The notes under the pieces are model-generated. The model did no database searches, had not been told where the DNA came from, and saw only the letters and a list, made by a program, of their open reading frames with translations. A stretch of 64,000 bases of DNA, taken from the NCBI RefSeq assembly GCF_024172165.1, contig NZ_JAMZEB010000002.1, positions 4,733,501 through 4,797,500 on the forward strand, given 5' to 3'. The stretch comes from Nonomuraea thailandensis. Its GTDB lineage: Bacteria > Actinomycetota > Actinomycetes > Streptosporangiales > Streptosporangiaceae. A program made the translations under genes and the position numbers. Of this stretch, positions 45,557 to 54,479 are shown piece after piece (position 1 is the stretch's first letter; the number at the start of each line of letters is the position of its first letter).

Positions 45557-46441
45557 TCATCGCACGGTCGCAGGGGTCTGGCGTTCGTGGTGGAGGGCTA
45601 CCGCGAGCACCACGAGCCCGACTCCGGCGAGTTCGGAGAGCGAGGGCAGTTGCCGGAGCACCCCGATGCCGATCACTGTCGCCGTGGCCGGAAGCAGCGC
45701 CACGAGCAGCGCGTACGTGGAGCGGGCCATGCGTGCCATGGCGAGTTGATCGCACACGTACGGAATCACCGACGAGCAGATGCCCACCCCGATCCCGGCG
45801 GCGAGCGTGACCGGCTCGATCATGGCGGGAGCGGCCTGCCAGAGGCCCGCGGGCGCGACGAACACCCCGGCGACGAGCATGGCGGCGGCCAGCCCGTCGA
45901 TGCCGCCGACGCCGCGCACGCCGCGCGCCGCCCGATGGGCCAGCACGATGTAGGCGGCGAACAGCGCCGCGTTGGCGAAGGCGAACGCCAGACCCAGCGG
46001 CTCCCCGGTCAGCCGGACGCCGGTCAGCACGTAGACACCGCTGACGGCGGCCACGAGGGCCACGAGATTGCGTACGGTACGGGCGCCGAGCGCGGCCAGC
46101 ACGACGACCGGCAGAAACTCGATCGCGGCGACGGTCGCCAGGGGCACGCGCGCGATCGCCAGATAGAAGCAGACGTTCATCGCCGCGAGCACCGCACCCC
46201 AGGCGATGATCGTACGACGCCCGCCGGCGTCGAGCCGGGCCAGTGCCCGCCAGGGGCGGCGCCAGAGCGCGAAGACGAGTGCCGCGCTCCAGATCCTCAG
46301 CGCCGCGACCCCGAGTGGGTCGAGCCTCGCGAACAGGAGCACGGCGAAGGCCGGACCGAGGTAGTGGAAGACGGCGCTGCCGATGAAATAGGTCCATGCA
46401 GGCGCCTTGGACAGGACGGCGCGAGGGCCGATGGGCGGCAT
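45557..46441 (-). CDS. DMT-superfamily exporter (EamA/RhtA-like)
   Basis: 294-aa membrane protein with about ten helices in two EamA halves; PLATVAAIEFLPVVVLAALG and AGVGLVVLAVAL are typical. RhtA-like proteins export threonine/homoserine or other amino acids. Divergent from an Lrp/AsnC regulator at 46476 with only 34 bases between the starts, a common exporter-regulator pair. Confidence 0.85.
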   Translation of the reverse strand: MPPIGPRAVLSKAPAWTYFIGSAVFHYLGPAFAVLLFARLDPLGVAALRIWSAALVFALWRRPWRALARLDAGGRRTIIAWGAVLAAMNVCFYLAIARVPLATVAAIEFLPVVVLAALGARTVRNLVALVAAVSGVYVLTGVRLTGEPLGLAFAFANAALFAAYIVLAHRAARGVRGVGGIDGLAAAMLVAGVFVAPAGLWQAAPAMIEPVTLAAGIGVGICSSVIPYVCDQLAMARMARSTYALLVALLPATATVIGIGVLRQLPSLSELAGVGLVVLAVALHHERQTPATVR

Positions 46442-46475
46442 GGCCCCATTTTCGACAAGCCCCTAATTTAGGAGA

Positions 46476-46958
46476 ATGGCGAATCGAAAGATCAGGCCCG
46501 ATCGGGCGTACGAACCCAAGGAATTGGACGCGCTCGACCTTCGAATCCTTTCCGAGCTGCAGCTCGACGCCAGGGTGAGCCTCGCCGAGCTGGGCCGCCG
46601 GATCGGCCTGTCGCCCCCCGCCGTGAGCGATCGGGTGCAGCGGCTGGAGGAATCAGGAGTGATCACCGGCTATCGCGCCGAGATCGACCCGCGGGCCGTC
46701 GGCTTTCCGGTCACCGTGATGGTGCGCATCCGCCCGGCGTTCCGGGAGCTGCACCGCATTTCCAAGATCGCCAAAGAGGTTCCCCAGATTGTCGAGTGCT
46801 ACAGGATGACCGGTGACGACTGCTTCTGCTTCACGATGCACCTGCGGACGGTCGACGAGCTCGAACCGATCCTCGACCTGTTCACACCGTACGGGCACAC
46901 GACCACCTCCCTCATCCACACCGCGCCCGTGCCCCGCCGCCCCCTGCCCCTGGAATGA
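46476..46958 (+). CDS. Lrp/AsnC-family regulator
   Basis: 160-aa regulator with N-terminal helix-turn-helix (LDLRILSELQLDARVSLAEL, PPAVSDRVQRLEESGVI) and RAM effector domain. Probably controls the divergent exporter in response to an amino acid. Ends in an ATGA overlap with a small frame. Confidence 0.93.
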   Translation: MANRKIRPDRAYEPKELDALDLRILSELQLDARVSLAELGRRIGLSPPAVSDRVQRLEESGVITGYRAEIDPRAVGFPVTVMVRIRPAFRELHRISKIAKEVPQIVECYRMTGDDCFCFTMHLRTVDELEPILDLFTPYGHTTTSLIHTAPVPRRPLPLE

Positions 46959-47155
46959 GAGCCGGGCCGCGTGGCGCGCCGCTGCCGGACGGTGAGCACC
47001 ACAACCGGGAGAGCGAACTGGTTCGACCACCTTGGCGATTCGACGACCCCGTGACGCCGTTCGTTGAGAGCATGGCGGGCGTGACCTTCCACCATGAGAT
47101 CGCCGCGCACCAGCGGAACGGCGAGCACGTGCCGCTGATCGAGGCCGATGCGTGA
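46955..47155 (+). CDS. 66-aa hypothetical protein bridging two genes
   Basis: Short frame coupled to the Lrp gene by ATGA and to the next gene by a GTGA overlap. The product is polar (FDDPVTPFVESMAGVTFHHE). No family recognised; may be a degenerate gene or a coupling peptide. Confidence 0.3.
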   Translation: MRAGPRGAPLPDGEHHNRESELVRPPWRFDDPVTPFVESMAGVTFHHEIAAHQRNGEHVPLIEADA

Positions 47156-47562
47156 GAGCTGCCGCCGTAGCCCTGGGCGGGGCCGTCACCGCCCTGGCCG
47201 GGGTGTGGATCGTCGCCCGGGCCTGGGCCACCTGCGACGTGGGCGTCTCGGGGCTCGCGAACCTGCTGGCACTGATGTTCTACGCCGCTCCACTGTGGGC
47301 ACTGGCGACCCTCACCTGGTGGGTCGGCACCGGCCTGCCGGGGCGACGTGTCCTCCTGGCGCGCCTCGCGGTCTCCGTGCTCGGCTCATTGGCCCTGATC
47401 TGGGCTTTCATGGCCTGGCAGCACTCGCCGGGCGGTGACTACCCGGTGTCCTCCTGCCCGGACAACGTGCCGCCGTGGTGGCCCCGCTGGCTGCCCCTGC
47501 GACCCGGCCGTTCCGGCGCTGCACACACGTTCTCGAACGTGTGCCACCAGCGCGGAACGTGA
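47152..47562 (+). CDS. Small membrane protein, unknown function
   Basis: 136-aa protein with three predicted membrane segments (around residues 3-25, 33-58 and 68-90) and a Trp/Pro-rich C-terminus (PPWWPRWLP) with two cysteines. GTG start at 47152. The stop lies in the left arm of a terminator hairpin. Confidence 0.6.
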   Translation: MRAAAVALGGAVTALAGVWIVARAWATCDVGVSGLANLLALMFYAAPLWALATLTWWVGTGLPGRRVLLARLAVSVLGSLALIWAFMAWQHSPGGDYPVSSCPDNVPPWWPRWLPLRPGRSGAAHTFSNVCHQRGT

Positions 47563-47593
47563 GGTGTCGTCGCGGGAGACCTCACGTTCCGCG
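47551..47593. terminator. Terminator hairpin
   Basis: CGCGGAACGTGAGGT (47551-47565) pairs perfectly with ACCTCACGTTCCGCG (47579-47593), with a 13-base loop. It overlaps the end of the 47152 gene and precedes the convergent gene ending at 47673, so it may act for both. Confidence 0.75.
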
Positions 47594-47672
47594 GTGCTGT
47601 GCGGGAGATGAAGGCCGGGGCACCACTCGCCGGCGACAGGCGCCGCGCGCCCGGCCCGCACGGGCCTGCCCG

Positions 47673-48029
47673 CTACGGGTTGCCTGATCGGCAGACGGGT
47701 GAGGTGCGGAACTCGACGGACGCGCCGGTGGCGTCGCTGATCACGCTGCGGATGTCGTACCTGAAGGTGGGCTGGCAGCCGATCCCGACGAAGGTCCGGT
47801 TGTCGAACGCGGGGACGTTGAAGCCGTTGACGAACCAGCGGATGGCGACCGGCGCGACGGCGCCCGTGAACGAGACCGAGCAGAGGAAGCGCCGCGCGAG
47901 CGGCTCGCAGCCGCCGCCGGTCAGGGTCAGGCTCGACGACGCCGACGCGGAGGACGAGAGCACGCCCGGGGCGACGAGCAGACCGGCCGCGAGCACGGCG
48001 GGCATAGCGATCTTGGACAACCTGCGCAT
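47673..48029 (-). CDS. Small secreted protein
   Basis: 118-aa protein with a signal peptide (residues 1-about 32, ending ASAS) and a mature domain of about 85 residues with four cysteines (GGGCEPLARRFLCSVSF; GCQP; SPVCRS). Looks like a disulfide-stabilised beta domain; unknown function. Confidence 0.65.
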   Translation of the reverse strand: MRRLSKIAMPAVLAAGLLVAPGVLSSSASASSSLTLTGGGCEPLARRFLCSVSFTGAVAPVAIRWFVNGFNVPAFDNRTFVGIGCQPTFRYDIRSVISDATGASVEFRTSPVCRSGNP

Positions 48030-48243
48030 TCCTGTCTCCTTCTGGATGACTGGTGTGACAGACCCCCGTCTAACCCCTTGCTTCGTTCTCGCGGTCGTCC
48101 TGGATGACGCTCTGGTCGGGACGGGGATCGGTTCTCACCATGAAGACAGACGTGAAGGCGGTAACCATGGACATGAGCCTCACCGCACTGTTCGACGGAT
48201 GCCCGGGGAACACGCCGAAGGGGCTGCGCCTCCTCCCCACCGC

Positions 48244-48675
48244 CTATTCGTCTCCCGCCCGTTCCCGGAGCGGGCCTCTGGACGCCCTCCGATCCGCCAC
48301 GATGATCAGTGCCCCCGCGACGGTCCCGGCGAAGTACGGTGACGGGACGAGCAGCACCCCGCCCACCAGGCACCACGCCGCGAGCCCCCACCCGATCCCG
48401 GCCGGCACGGCCACCCCGCGTCCGGCGAGATGCCAGACCAGGCAGCCCAGGAGGACCAGCGGCACGGCGAAGCTGCCGGGACCGGCCCAGAAGGCGACCT
48501 GATTGTCCAGATTCCCTCCTTCGCCGGGGAAAAGCGGGACGGCCGCCCACAGCCCCCGGTCCGCCCAGCCGGCGACGTCGTCCCGGCTGATGACGGTCAG
48601 CAGGGACAGGTGTCCGGCCCCCAGCACGAGCATGATCCCGGCCGACCAGCGGAGCAGCCGCCTTCCGGTGTTCAT
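48244..48675 (-). CDS. DUF6463-like membrane protein
   Basis: 143-aa protein with four membrane helices. The N-terminus (LRWSAGIMLVLGAGHLSLLTV) and the QVAFWAGPGSFAVPL segment resemble DUF6463 proteins. Start at 48675 (MNTGRRL). Unknown role. Confidence 0.6.
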   Translation of the reverse strand: MNTGRRLLRWSAGIMLVLGAGHLSLLTVISRDDVAGWADRGLWAAVPLFPGEGGNLDNQVAFWAGPGSFAVPLVLLGCLVWHLAGRGVAVPAGIGWGLAAWCLVGGVLLVPSPYFAGTVAGALIIVADRRASRGPLRERAGDE

Positions 48676-48719
48676 CGTGACGTCCTTTCCAGCTGGGCGC
48701 GCCAGGCCCGCTTTCCTTG

Positions 48720-48830
48720 CCGGGTCAGTGCCGGGTGACGAAGAGGTGCCGGAACGGGGCGATGGCGACCGTGCAGAGGCACCCGAACAGGCCGTCGGGC
48801 TCGACGAGGACGGCCATCCGCGTCGCGGGC
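48720..48830 (-). pseudogene. DUF2867-like C-terminal remnant
   Basis: One frame reads VLVEPDGLFGCLCTVAIAPFRHLFV, and the adjacent frame continues PALTRQGKRAW, together like the end of a DUF2867 protein with a frameshift in between. Nothing of the N-terminal part is found. Tentative. Confidence 0.35.
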
Positions 48831-48886
48831 CCGCGTGAGCTCGTGAACGCGCCACGGGAGGGACGCGCGCGCGGGTCTGAGGAGCC

Positions 48887-50818
48887 TCATGAGAGATCTC
48901 GTCCGGCCATCATGGCCAGCAGCGTGAGCTGGTCCAGGTCGGGCGTGGCGTCGGGGTCGAGCTCGCGGTAGCGGCGGTGGAGGTTGACCACGATGCGCTC
49001 GGCGTCCAGCCAGGTGGCGTACTCGTCCAGGTCGACCTTCTCGATCGCCTCGGCGAAGGACAGCCCCTGGGCGTGGGCGGCATCCGCCTGCTCCACCACG
49101 TGAGCGAGGTAGCCGCGTACCGCGCGGACGCCGTCGGGGTCGGTGACCGGGCCGTGGCCGGGGACGATCGTGGCCGCGCCGGTGGCGATCATCCTGTCGC
49201 AGGCGGCGATCCAGCCGCCGATCGGGCCGCTCCACACGATCGGGGTGCAGCCGACGAACAGCAGGTCGCCCGCGAACAGCACGTCCGCGTCCGGCACGTG
49301 CACGACCGAGTCGGCGGCGGTGTGGGCCGGGCCGAGGTCCATCACGCGGACCTCGCGGCCCCCGACGTCCAGGATCAGCTCCCCCTCGTAGGAGCGGTCG
49401 GGCAGCCGCAGGCGGATGCCGCTGAAGTCGAAGGCGCCGAAGCGCTCGCGGAAGTACGGCGTCGCCGGGCCGAGGTCCACGACCTGGGTGGCGGTCAGCA
49501 TCTCCGGCGGCAGCTCGTGCCGCATCTCGGTGCAGGTCGCCGCCGCGGCGATGATCTCGACGGTCTCCCCCAGCAGCTGGTTGCCGTGGGTGTGGTCGCC
49601 GTTGGCGTGCGTGATGACCGCGTGGGTGAGCGGGTGCCGGCCGGTGATCCCGCCCATGGCGGCGAGCATCTCGGCCGTGAGCGGCAGGTCGAACAGGGTG
49701 TCGACCAGGAGGGACGCGCCCTCGCCCGCGATCAGGCCGGCGTTGCTCCAGCCGTACCCGCCGTCGGGCAGCAGCCACGCCCACACCCCAGCGCCCACCT
49801 CGTGCAGGCCGCGCGTGTAGGGCAGCCGCGACGGGGCGCGGTTGACCCGCGGGCGAGGCGGCCGCCGGTCGGGGTTGTGCCGGGGCGCCAGCCGGTACGG
49901 CGCCGCCGACGCGCGCACGCTCTGCCGGGTCGCGCCCAGCCCCTCGACGGTCAGCTCGACGACGTCGCCGTCGCGCAGCCAGCCGGGGAAGGAGGCCGGG
50001 TCGGCGAGTGACAGGTGCTCGACGAGACAGCAGCCGGGGACCGTGCCCGAGCCGAACACGTCACCGGGCAGCAGGTCGACGCCGCGCGAGGCGTACGAGA
50101 CGACCTCGCCGAAGCTCCAGTCCATGACGTCGGTACAGCCCGAGCCGATGGTGCGGCCGTTGACCTTGGCCTCGACGCGCAGGGCGAGCCTGCCGCCGCG
50201 GCGGCAGGACGCCAGCTCGTCGGGGGTGACGAGGAACGGGCCGAGGGTGGTGGCGCCGTCCTTGCCCTTGGCCTGGCCGATCGCCAGCGGCGACTCGCGT
50301 AGCTGCAGGTCGCGGGCCGACCAGTCGTTGTAGATGGTGTAGCCGATGATGTGCTGCTCGGCCTGCTCGGGGGTGAGGTCGCGGCCGCCGGGGCCGATGA
50401 CCGCGGCGATCTCCAGCTCGAAGTCGAACCAGGCGCTGCCGGGGGAGATCGGCACGTCGTCGTACGGGCCGACGATCGTCGCCGGTGAGGCGAAGTAGAA
50501 GGCGGGGATCTCGTACCAGACGTCCTTGAGCGTACGAGGCGCGCCGGAGGCCTGCTGGCAGTTGCGCATGTGCTCCAGGAAGCACAGGCAGTCGCGGACG
50601 GACGGCGGGCGCGGGATCGGCGCGCGCAGCTTCGCGCCGGCCAGCGGGACCGGCCGCTCGTTCGACGCTAAGGCGGCTTCCCCGGCGGCGCGCAGCCCGT
50701 CCGTGCCCCGGCTGATGAGCTCGATCAGGCCGACGCCCGGCGGGACGGGGTGGATCAGATCCTCGCCGAGCACGCCGGTGCGGTCACCGGTGCCGGTCGC
50801 GTAGGTCACCCAGCGCAT
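48887..50818 (-). CDS. Fumarylacetoacetate hydrolase-fold / metallo-beta-lactamase-fold fusion
   Basis: 643-aa two-domain protein. Residues 1-about 305 are a full FAH-family hydrolase (FDFELEIAAVIGPGG with metal-binding Glu pair, YNDWSARDLQ, SFGEVVSYAS), acting on C-C bonds of acylpyruvate- or hydratase-type substrates. After a Pro/Arg-rich linker, residues about 335-600 are a metallo-beta-lactamase-fold hydrolase with THANGDHTHGN (N replaces the second histidine of HxHxDH), GDLLF and VPGHGPV. Both halves appear intact, suggesting consecutive steps in degradation of an aromatic or lactone compound. Start at ATG 50818; a strong palindrome (50832) lies directly upstream. Confidence 0.8.
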   Translation of the reverse strand: MRWVTYATGTGDRTGVLGEDLIHPVPPGVGLIELISRGTDGLRAAGEAALASNERPVPLAGAKLRAPIPRPPSVRDCLCFLEHMRNCQQASGAPRTLKDVWYEIPAFYFASPATIVGPYDDVPISPGSAWFDFELEIAAVIGPGGRDLTPEQAEQHIIGYTIYNDWSARDLQLRESPLAIGQAKGKDGATTLGPFLVTPDELASCRRGGRLALRVEAKVNGRTIGSGCTDVMDWSFGEVVSYASRGVDLLPGDVFGSGTVPGCCLVEHLSLADPASFPGWLRDGDVVELTVEGLGATRQSVRASAAPYRLAPRHNPDRRPPRPRVNRAPSRLPYTRGLHEVGAGVWAWLLPDGGYGWSNAGLIAGEGASLLVDTLFDLPLTAEMLAAMGGITGRHPLTHAVITHANGDHTHGNQLLGETVEIIAAAATCTEMRHELPPEMLTATQVVDLGPATPYFRERFGAFDFSGIRLRLPDRSYEGELILDVGGREVRVMDLGPAHTAADSVVHVPDADVLFAGDLLFVGCTPIVWSGPIGGWIAACDRMIATGAATIVPGHGPVTDPDGVRAVRGYLAHVVEQADAAHAQGLSFAEAIEKVDLDEYATWLDAERIVVNLHRRYRELDPDATPDLDQLTLLAMMAGRDLS

Positions 50819-50831
50819 GGAACCTCCTCGC

Positions 50832-50853
50832 TTCTATGTTGGCCGACATAGAA
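50832..50853. promoter_or_regulatory. 22-bp palindrome upstream of the FAH/MBL fusion gene
   Basis: TTCTATGT-TGGCCG-ACATAGAA has perfect 8-base arms and a symmetric GGCC centre, 14 bases before the start codon at 50818. Very likely an operator (IclR, GntR and MarR regulators use such sites), but no regulator gene is adjacent. Confidence 0.65.
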
Positions 50854-50991
50854 TATAGCGGTCAGCACATACTCCGCTCGGTGGCATACCCGTGCCTCGC
50901 CCGCGCCGCCGGGCGCCGTGCATGACGTGACAGCCGCCCGGAAGGCCAGGCCGCACCCGTGCAGGCGATCCTGGTGCTGCAACTCAGGTGC

Positions 50992-51351
50992 TCAGCCCGT
51001 GCCCCAGATCGGCCGTTCGGGGTCGGCGGGGGGCAGCTTCGACAGGGTCGCGGCGAGGCCGGCCCAGTCGGCCACCTGCACGTTGTCCGCCATGAGACGC
51101 AGGCGCCCGGCGATCTCCTGGTGGGCGTCGAGCAGCACGTCGACGCCCTCGATGATCTGGCCGGTGACCGCCTCGTACCCGCTGCCGCCGCCCTGGCCCT
51201 TCAGGAACGTCGTGCCCTCCTGGGTGCCGCCCCAGAAGTCGCCGATGGCGTTCAGGTCGTCGGCCGCCGCGGCGACGAACCTGCGTAGGTCGCTCCGCTC
51301 GGTCTCGAACGCGGTCGCCGCCGAGCGGAGCTGCTTCTTGTGGATCTCCAT
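50992..51351 (-). CDS. WXG100-like protein of the second secretion module
   Basis: 119-aa helical protein with a clear FWGG turn (IGDFWGGTQEGTTFL), the WXG-type element of ESX substrates. Start at 51351. Follows the channel-like gene by 9 bases. Confidence 0.7.
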   Translation of the reverse strand: MEIHKKQLRSAATAFETERSDLRRFVAAAADDLNAIGDFWGGTQEGTTFLKGQGGGSGYEAVTGQIIEGVDVLLDAHQEIAGRLRLMADNVQVADWAGLAATLSKLPPADPERPIWGTG

Positions 51352-51360
51352 GCCGCCTCC

Positions 51361-52275
51361 TCAACCTCCGGCCGGCTTGTGCGCCATGGTGAAGTACAGC
51401 AGCACCCGGCTCAGGGTCTGCTCCCAGGTGGGGACGAGCTCCGCGCCCGACTGCCCGTTCAGGGCCTCGTACGCGGGGCCGTACCCTGCCGATCCGCCGG
51501 CCAGGCGGCTCAGGAAGTACTGGACGTCCAGGTTCGAGGTCGCCTTCCTGGCCAGCGGCATGGCCGCGTCGAACACCCCGTAGAAGGCGACCGACGCGGC
51601 GAACTCCTTCATCGCCTGCGTCGCGTTCTCACCGAGCGAGCCGGGGTCCTCCCCGCGCAGCGCCTTGACGCCCGCCACGACGCCCACGTCGCCCACGGCG
51701 AAGAAGGTGCTGCCGATCGTGTACTCCGTCAGCTTGCTGAGCACGATCTTGGCGATGCTGTGCTCCAGCAACTTCGCCAGCAGCCGGGCCTGCGCCCGCC
51801 GGATGAGGATCTGCGTGATCTCGTACGCCCAGCCCGCCTGCCAGGGGAAGGTGGTGATGAAGACGAAGCTCGCCAGGTTGGCCAGGGCCAGCGTCCAGTA
51901 CGCGTCCCTGGCCGCCTCGAGCGTCTCGGCGAAGTCGTCGCAGGCCGTGCCGTTGTCGCGGCACCGCTTGGCGAGCCTGGCGGTGAAGGCGTTCTCCTCG
52001 GCCTGCGGGTAGAGCGCGGCGGTCACCGTCTTCTTGAACTCCTCCACCCCGGCCCCGTCGTTCTTGCGCCACACCGACTGCGCGGCGGGGTAGGTGCGGT
52101 CGGGGCTCTTCTCGATCCGGTCGGCCAGGCGTTTCCAGACGGCACCCGCCTGGCGCGCCCGGTCCGGATCGCCCTCGGGGTAGGGCGTGGCGAGCATCTT
52201 GAACACGAAGGCCGCGATGCCCAGGGTGCCCAGGCCGTAGATGCTCGCGCGGCCGGGGCTGACGTTCAGCGCCAC
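51361..52275 (-). CDS. Large channel-like protein of the WXG module
   Basis: 304-aa protein with an N-terminal hydrophobic helix (YGLGTLGIAAFVFKML), then a WXG-like helical part (AAQSVWRKNDGAGVEEFKK) and a second hydrophobic section (LALANLASFVFITTF). Overlaps the YbaB-like gene by 10 bases. Corresponds in position to the 27553 protein of the first module but is longer and has no toxin-like gene behind it. Confidence 0.55.
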   Translation of the reverse strand: MALNVSPGRASIYGLGTLGIAAFVFKMLATPYPEGDPDRARQAGAVWKRLADRIEKSPDRTYPAAQSVWRKNDGAGVEEFKKTVTAALYPQAEENAFTARLAKRCRDNGTACDDFAETLEAARDAYWTLALANLASFVFITTFPWQAGWAYEITQILIRRAQARLLAKLLEHSIAKIVLSKLTEYTIGSTFFAVGDVGVVAGVKALRGEDPGSLGENATQAMKEFAASVAFYGVFDAAMPLARKATSNLDVQYFLSRLAGGSAGYGPAYEALNGQSGAELVPTWEQTLSRVLLYFTMAHKPAGG

Positions 52276-52631
52276 CGGGTACTGCCCGTGTCGTCCTCGT
52301 TCAGCAGCGTCCCGGCGATGAACGGCGCCACCATGTCGTTGGCCTCCTGCTCGGCGGCGCGCGCAGCCCGCCCGGCGGCCTCCATGATCGCCGCCGCGAG
52401 CTGGTCGGAGCCGAGCCGCATCGCGCGGGGATCGATGCTGAGCCCTGCCAGCGCCCCGGTCTGCGTCACCTCCACCACGACGCGCCCCTCGGCCGCCTCG
52501 CCCCGGCCCACGACCGAGGTGATCCGGTCGCGCAGCCCCTCGATCGCCGTCAGCTCCTGCTGGAAGTCCTTCAGCAGCCGGCCCAGCTCTGGGTCGCCGG
52601 CGGTGCTGAACGGCTCCGTCGGTGGTGTCAT
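52266..52631 (-). CDS. YbaB/EbfC-family protein of the second WXG module
   Basis: 121-aa protein; central segment GRVVVEVTQTGALAGLSIDPRAM is the YbaB-like beta-hairpin. First gene of the module. Upstream (52632-52700) is an A/T-rich stretch likely containing the promoter. Confidence 0.75.
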   Translation of the reverse strand: MTPPTEPFSTAGDPELGRLLKDFQQELTAIEGLRDRITSVVGRGEAAEGRVVVEVTQTGALAGLSIDPRAMRLGSDQLAAAIMEAAGRAARAAEQEANDMVAPFIAGTLLNEDDTGSTRWR

Positions 52632-52794
52632 CCCGCCTCCCGGTCGTTCAAGCGAAGTTCACAACATACTGCTAAAACAGGGCGGAAATATCGGTTATTA
52701 GTGATCTTCAGGCCACCACGACGACCTTCCCGGCCAGATCCAGCACCCGGTCCGGGCCTTCAGGCCGGATCTCGCGCGCTCTCGCCGGCCGCCC

Positions 52795-53433
52795 TCACGG
52801 CGACTCCGCCCGCTCTTCGCCGTTCCCGGCGGGAGGAACGTCCGGGCGGCTGTTCGCCGGGGCGAGGCCGGCGAGTGCGGTGTCGACGATCAGGTGGATG
52901 TGTTGCGCGTCGGCGGGCCGCTGGCGCATGAGCCAGTGGTAGTAGGCGGGGCCGTAGAGCATTTCGATCACGAGGTCAGGGGTGAGGTCGGGACGGATCT
53001 GGCCTCGGCGTTGCGCGCTCTGGATGCGCTGGGTGGCGGCGCTCGTGAGGTGGCTGATGAGCCGGTCCCACAGGGCGCGCGCGAGTTCGGGGTCCTGCTG
53101 GGCCTCACCGATCAGGGCGGCGTAGTGAGGGCCGGTGTCGGGACGGAAGACGGTGCCGGCGGCAGCCGTGATCTGCGTCTTGAAGTCGGCGGCCACGTCG
53201 CCGGTGTCGGGGAAGGAGGCGTCCACGGTCATCGCGGACAACAGCCCGTCCAGCAGAACGGCGGACTTGGAGGGCCACCACCGGTAGATGGTGTTCTTGC
53301 CGACTCCGGCACGGGCGGCGATACCTTCGATGCTCAGCTTCCGGTAGCCGACCTCCCGGCACAGCTCCAGGGCGGCTCGGACGATGGCCTTGGCTGATTC
53401 CTCGCTGCGGCGTTCGGGGCGTCGGGTCGGCAT
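52795..53433 (-). CDS. TetR-family regulator
   Basis: 212-aa regulator. AALELCREVGYRKLSIEGIA and GVGKNTIYRWWPSKSAVL form the DNA-binding domain; a TetR_C-type ligand domain follows. ATG at 53433. Divergent from the aminotransferase at 53555, with a palindrome at 53458-53473 in between. Confidence 0.88.
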   Translation of the reverse strand: MPTRRPERRSEESAKAIVRAALELCREVGYRKLSIEGIAARAGVGKNTIYRWWPSKSAVLLDGLLSAMTVDASFPDTGDVAADFKTQITAAAGTVFRPDTGPHYAALIGEAQQDPELARALWDRLISHLTSAATQRIQSAQRRGQIRPDLTPDLVIEMLYGPAYYHWLMRQRPADAQHIHLIVDTALAGLAPANSRPDVPPAGNGEERAESP

Positions 53434-53457
53434 GCCCTCAGCATATCCGTCAGGCGG

Positions 53458-53473
53458 CACGGATCGTTCCGTG
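53458..53473. promoter_or_regulatory. Palindrome between TetR and aminotransferase genes
   Basis: CACGGA-TCGT-TCCGTG, perfect 6-base arms, with a second, imperfect symmetric site (CGGAACGTTTCG) nearby. Likely TetR operator. Confidence 0.5.
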
Positions 53474-53554
53474 TTGACTCGCACAGCCTGAGCCCTCCAT
53501 ACTCAGGCGGAACGGAACGTTTCGCGTCGCTTCAGGCGAGAAAGAGGGATACCC

Positions 53555-54379
53555 ATGTCGGAACGCATGACCACGATCTCCGAACCCGTGGTGCAACGTA
53601 ACGGGCAGGCGGCGACCGTCGACGATCTGGCACCACTGGCCTTCGCCGGCTATGCCCACTTCACCGCCATGCAGGTGCGGGAGGGCAGGGTTCGGGGTCT
53701 CGACCTGCATCTGGAGCGGCTGCGCCACGCCTCGGTCACGCTGTTCGGCCAGGCGCTGCCCGACGATCGGGTGCGGTCCCATGTGCGGGCGGCGCTGGAG
53801 GCGGGCCCGGCCGATCTCTCGCTGACGGCCACGGTGTACTCGCCGGCGGGCGAGTTCACGGTGGCCGGCGCCGACGTGGCACCTGAGCTGCTGATCCGCA
53901 CAGGCCCGGCCGCGTCCGGCCCGCGGGGGCCGTTGGCCCTGACCACGGTCGAGCACGAGCGAGTCCTCCCCGCCGTGAAGCACGTCGGCGAGGTGGCGAA
54001 GACGTACTTCCTTCGCGAGGCCGTCGCGCAAGGCTTCGACGACGCCGCCTTCGTGGACCGCCGGGGCAGGCTCAGCGAGGCGTCGATCTGGAACCTGGCC
54101 TTCTGGGACGGCTCCGCCGTGGTGTGGCCCGTCGCCGAGATGCTGACCGGGACCACCATGAGCATCGTCCGCCGGCAACTGCGTCACCTCGCAATCCCCC
54201 AGCGTGACCAGGAGGTCAGGCCGGCGGACCTGCCGTCGATGGCCGGGGCCGTGGTCATGAACTCGTGGACGCCGGGCGTGGCCGTTCACCGCATCGGCTC
54301 CACGGCCCTGCCCGAAGCGCCGTCCTTCGTGGAGTTGCTGCACCGCGCCTACGAGAACGAACCCCTCACCGCACCGTAG
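53555..54379 (+). CDS. Class IV aminotransferase family protein
   Basis: 274-aa PLP-dependent protein of the branched-chain/D-amino-acid aminotransferase class. GRLSEASIWNLAFW matches the conserved E-x-S-x-x-N motif; the Lys in KHVGEVAK is the probable PLP lysine. Likely repressed by the divergent TetR protein. A transamination step for the methionine salvage keto acid is formally possible, but there is no linkage. Confidence 0.8.
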   Translation: MSERMTTISEPVVQRNGQAATVDDLAPLAFAGYAHFTAMQVREGRVRGLDLHLERLRHASVTLFGQALPDDRVRSHVRAALEAGPADLSLTATVYSPAGEFTVAGADVAPELLIRTGPAASGPRGPLALTTVEHERVLPAVKHVGEVAKTYFLREAVAQGFDDAAFVDRRGRLSEASIWNLAFWDGSAVVWPVAEMLTGTTMSIVRRQLRHLAIPQRDQEVRPADLPSMAGAVVMNSWTPGVAVHRIGSTALPEAPSFVELLHRAYENEPLTAP

Positions 54380-54479
54380 GACCCGACGGCCCGAGCGCCT
54401 GCCCCTGAGACCGTTCTGGACGACGATCACCCCATGTGCGAACATGTGTTCGATATTCATCCTCCAGAACGGAGTGCAT

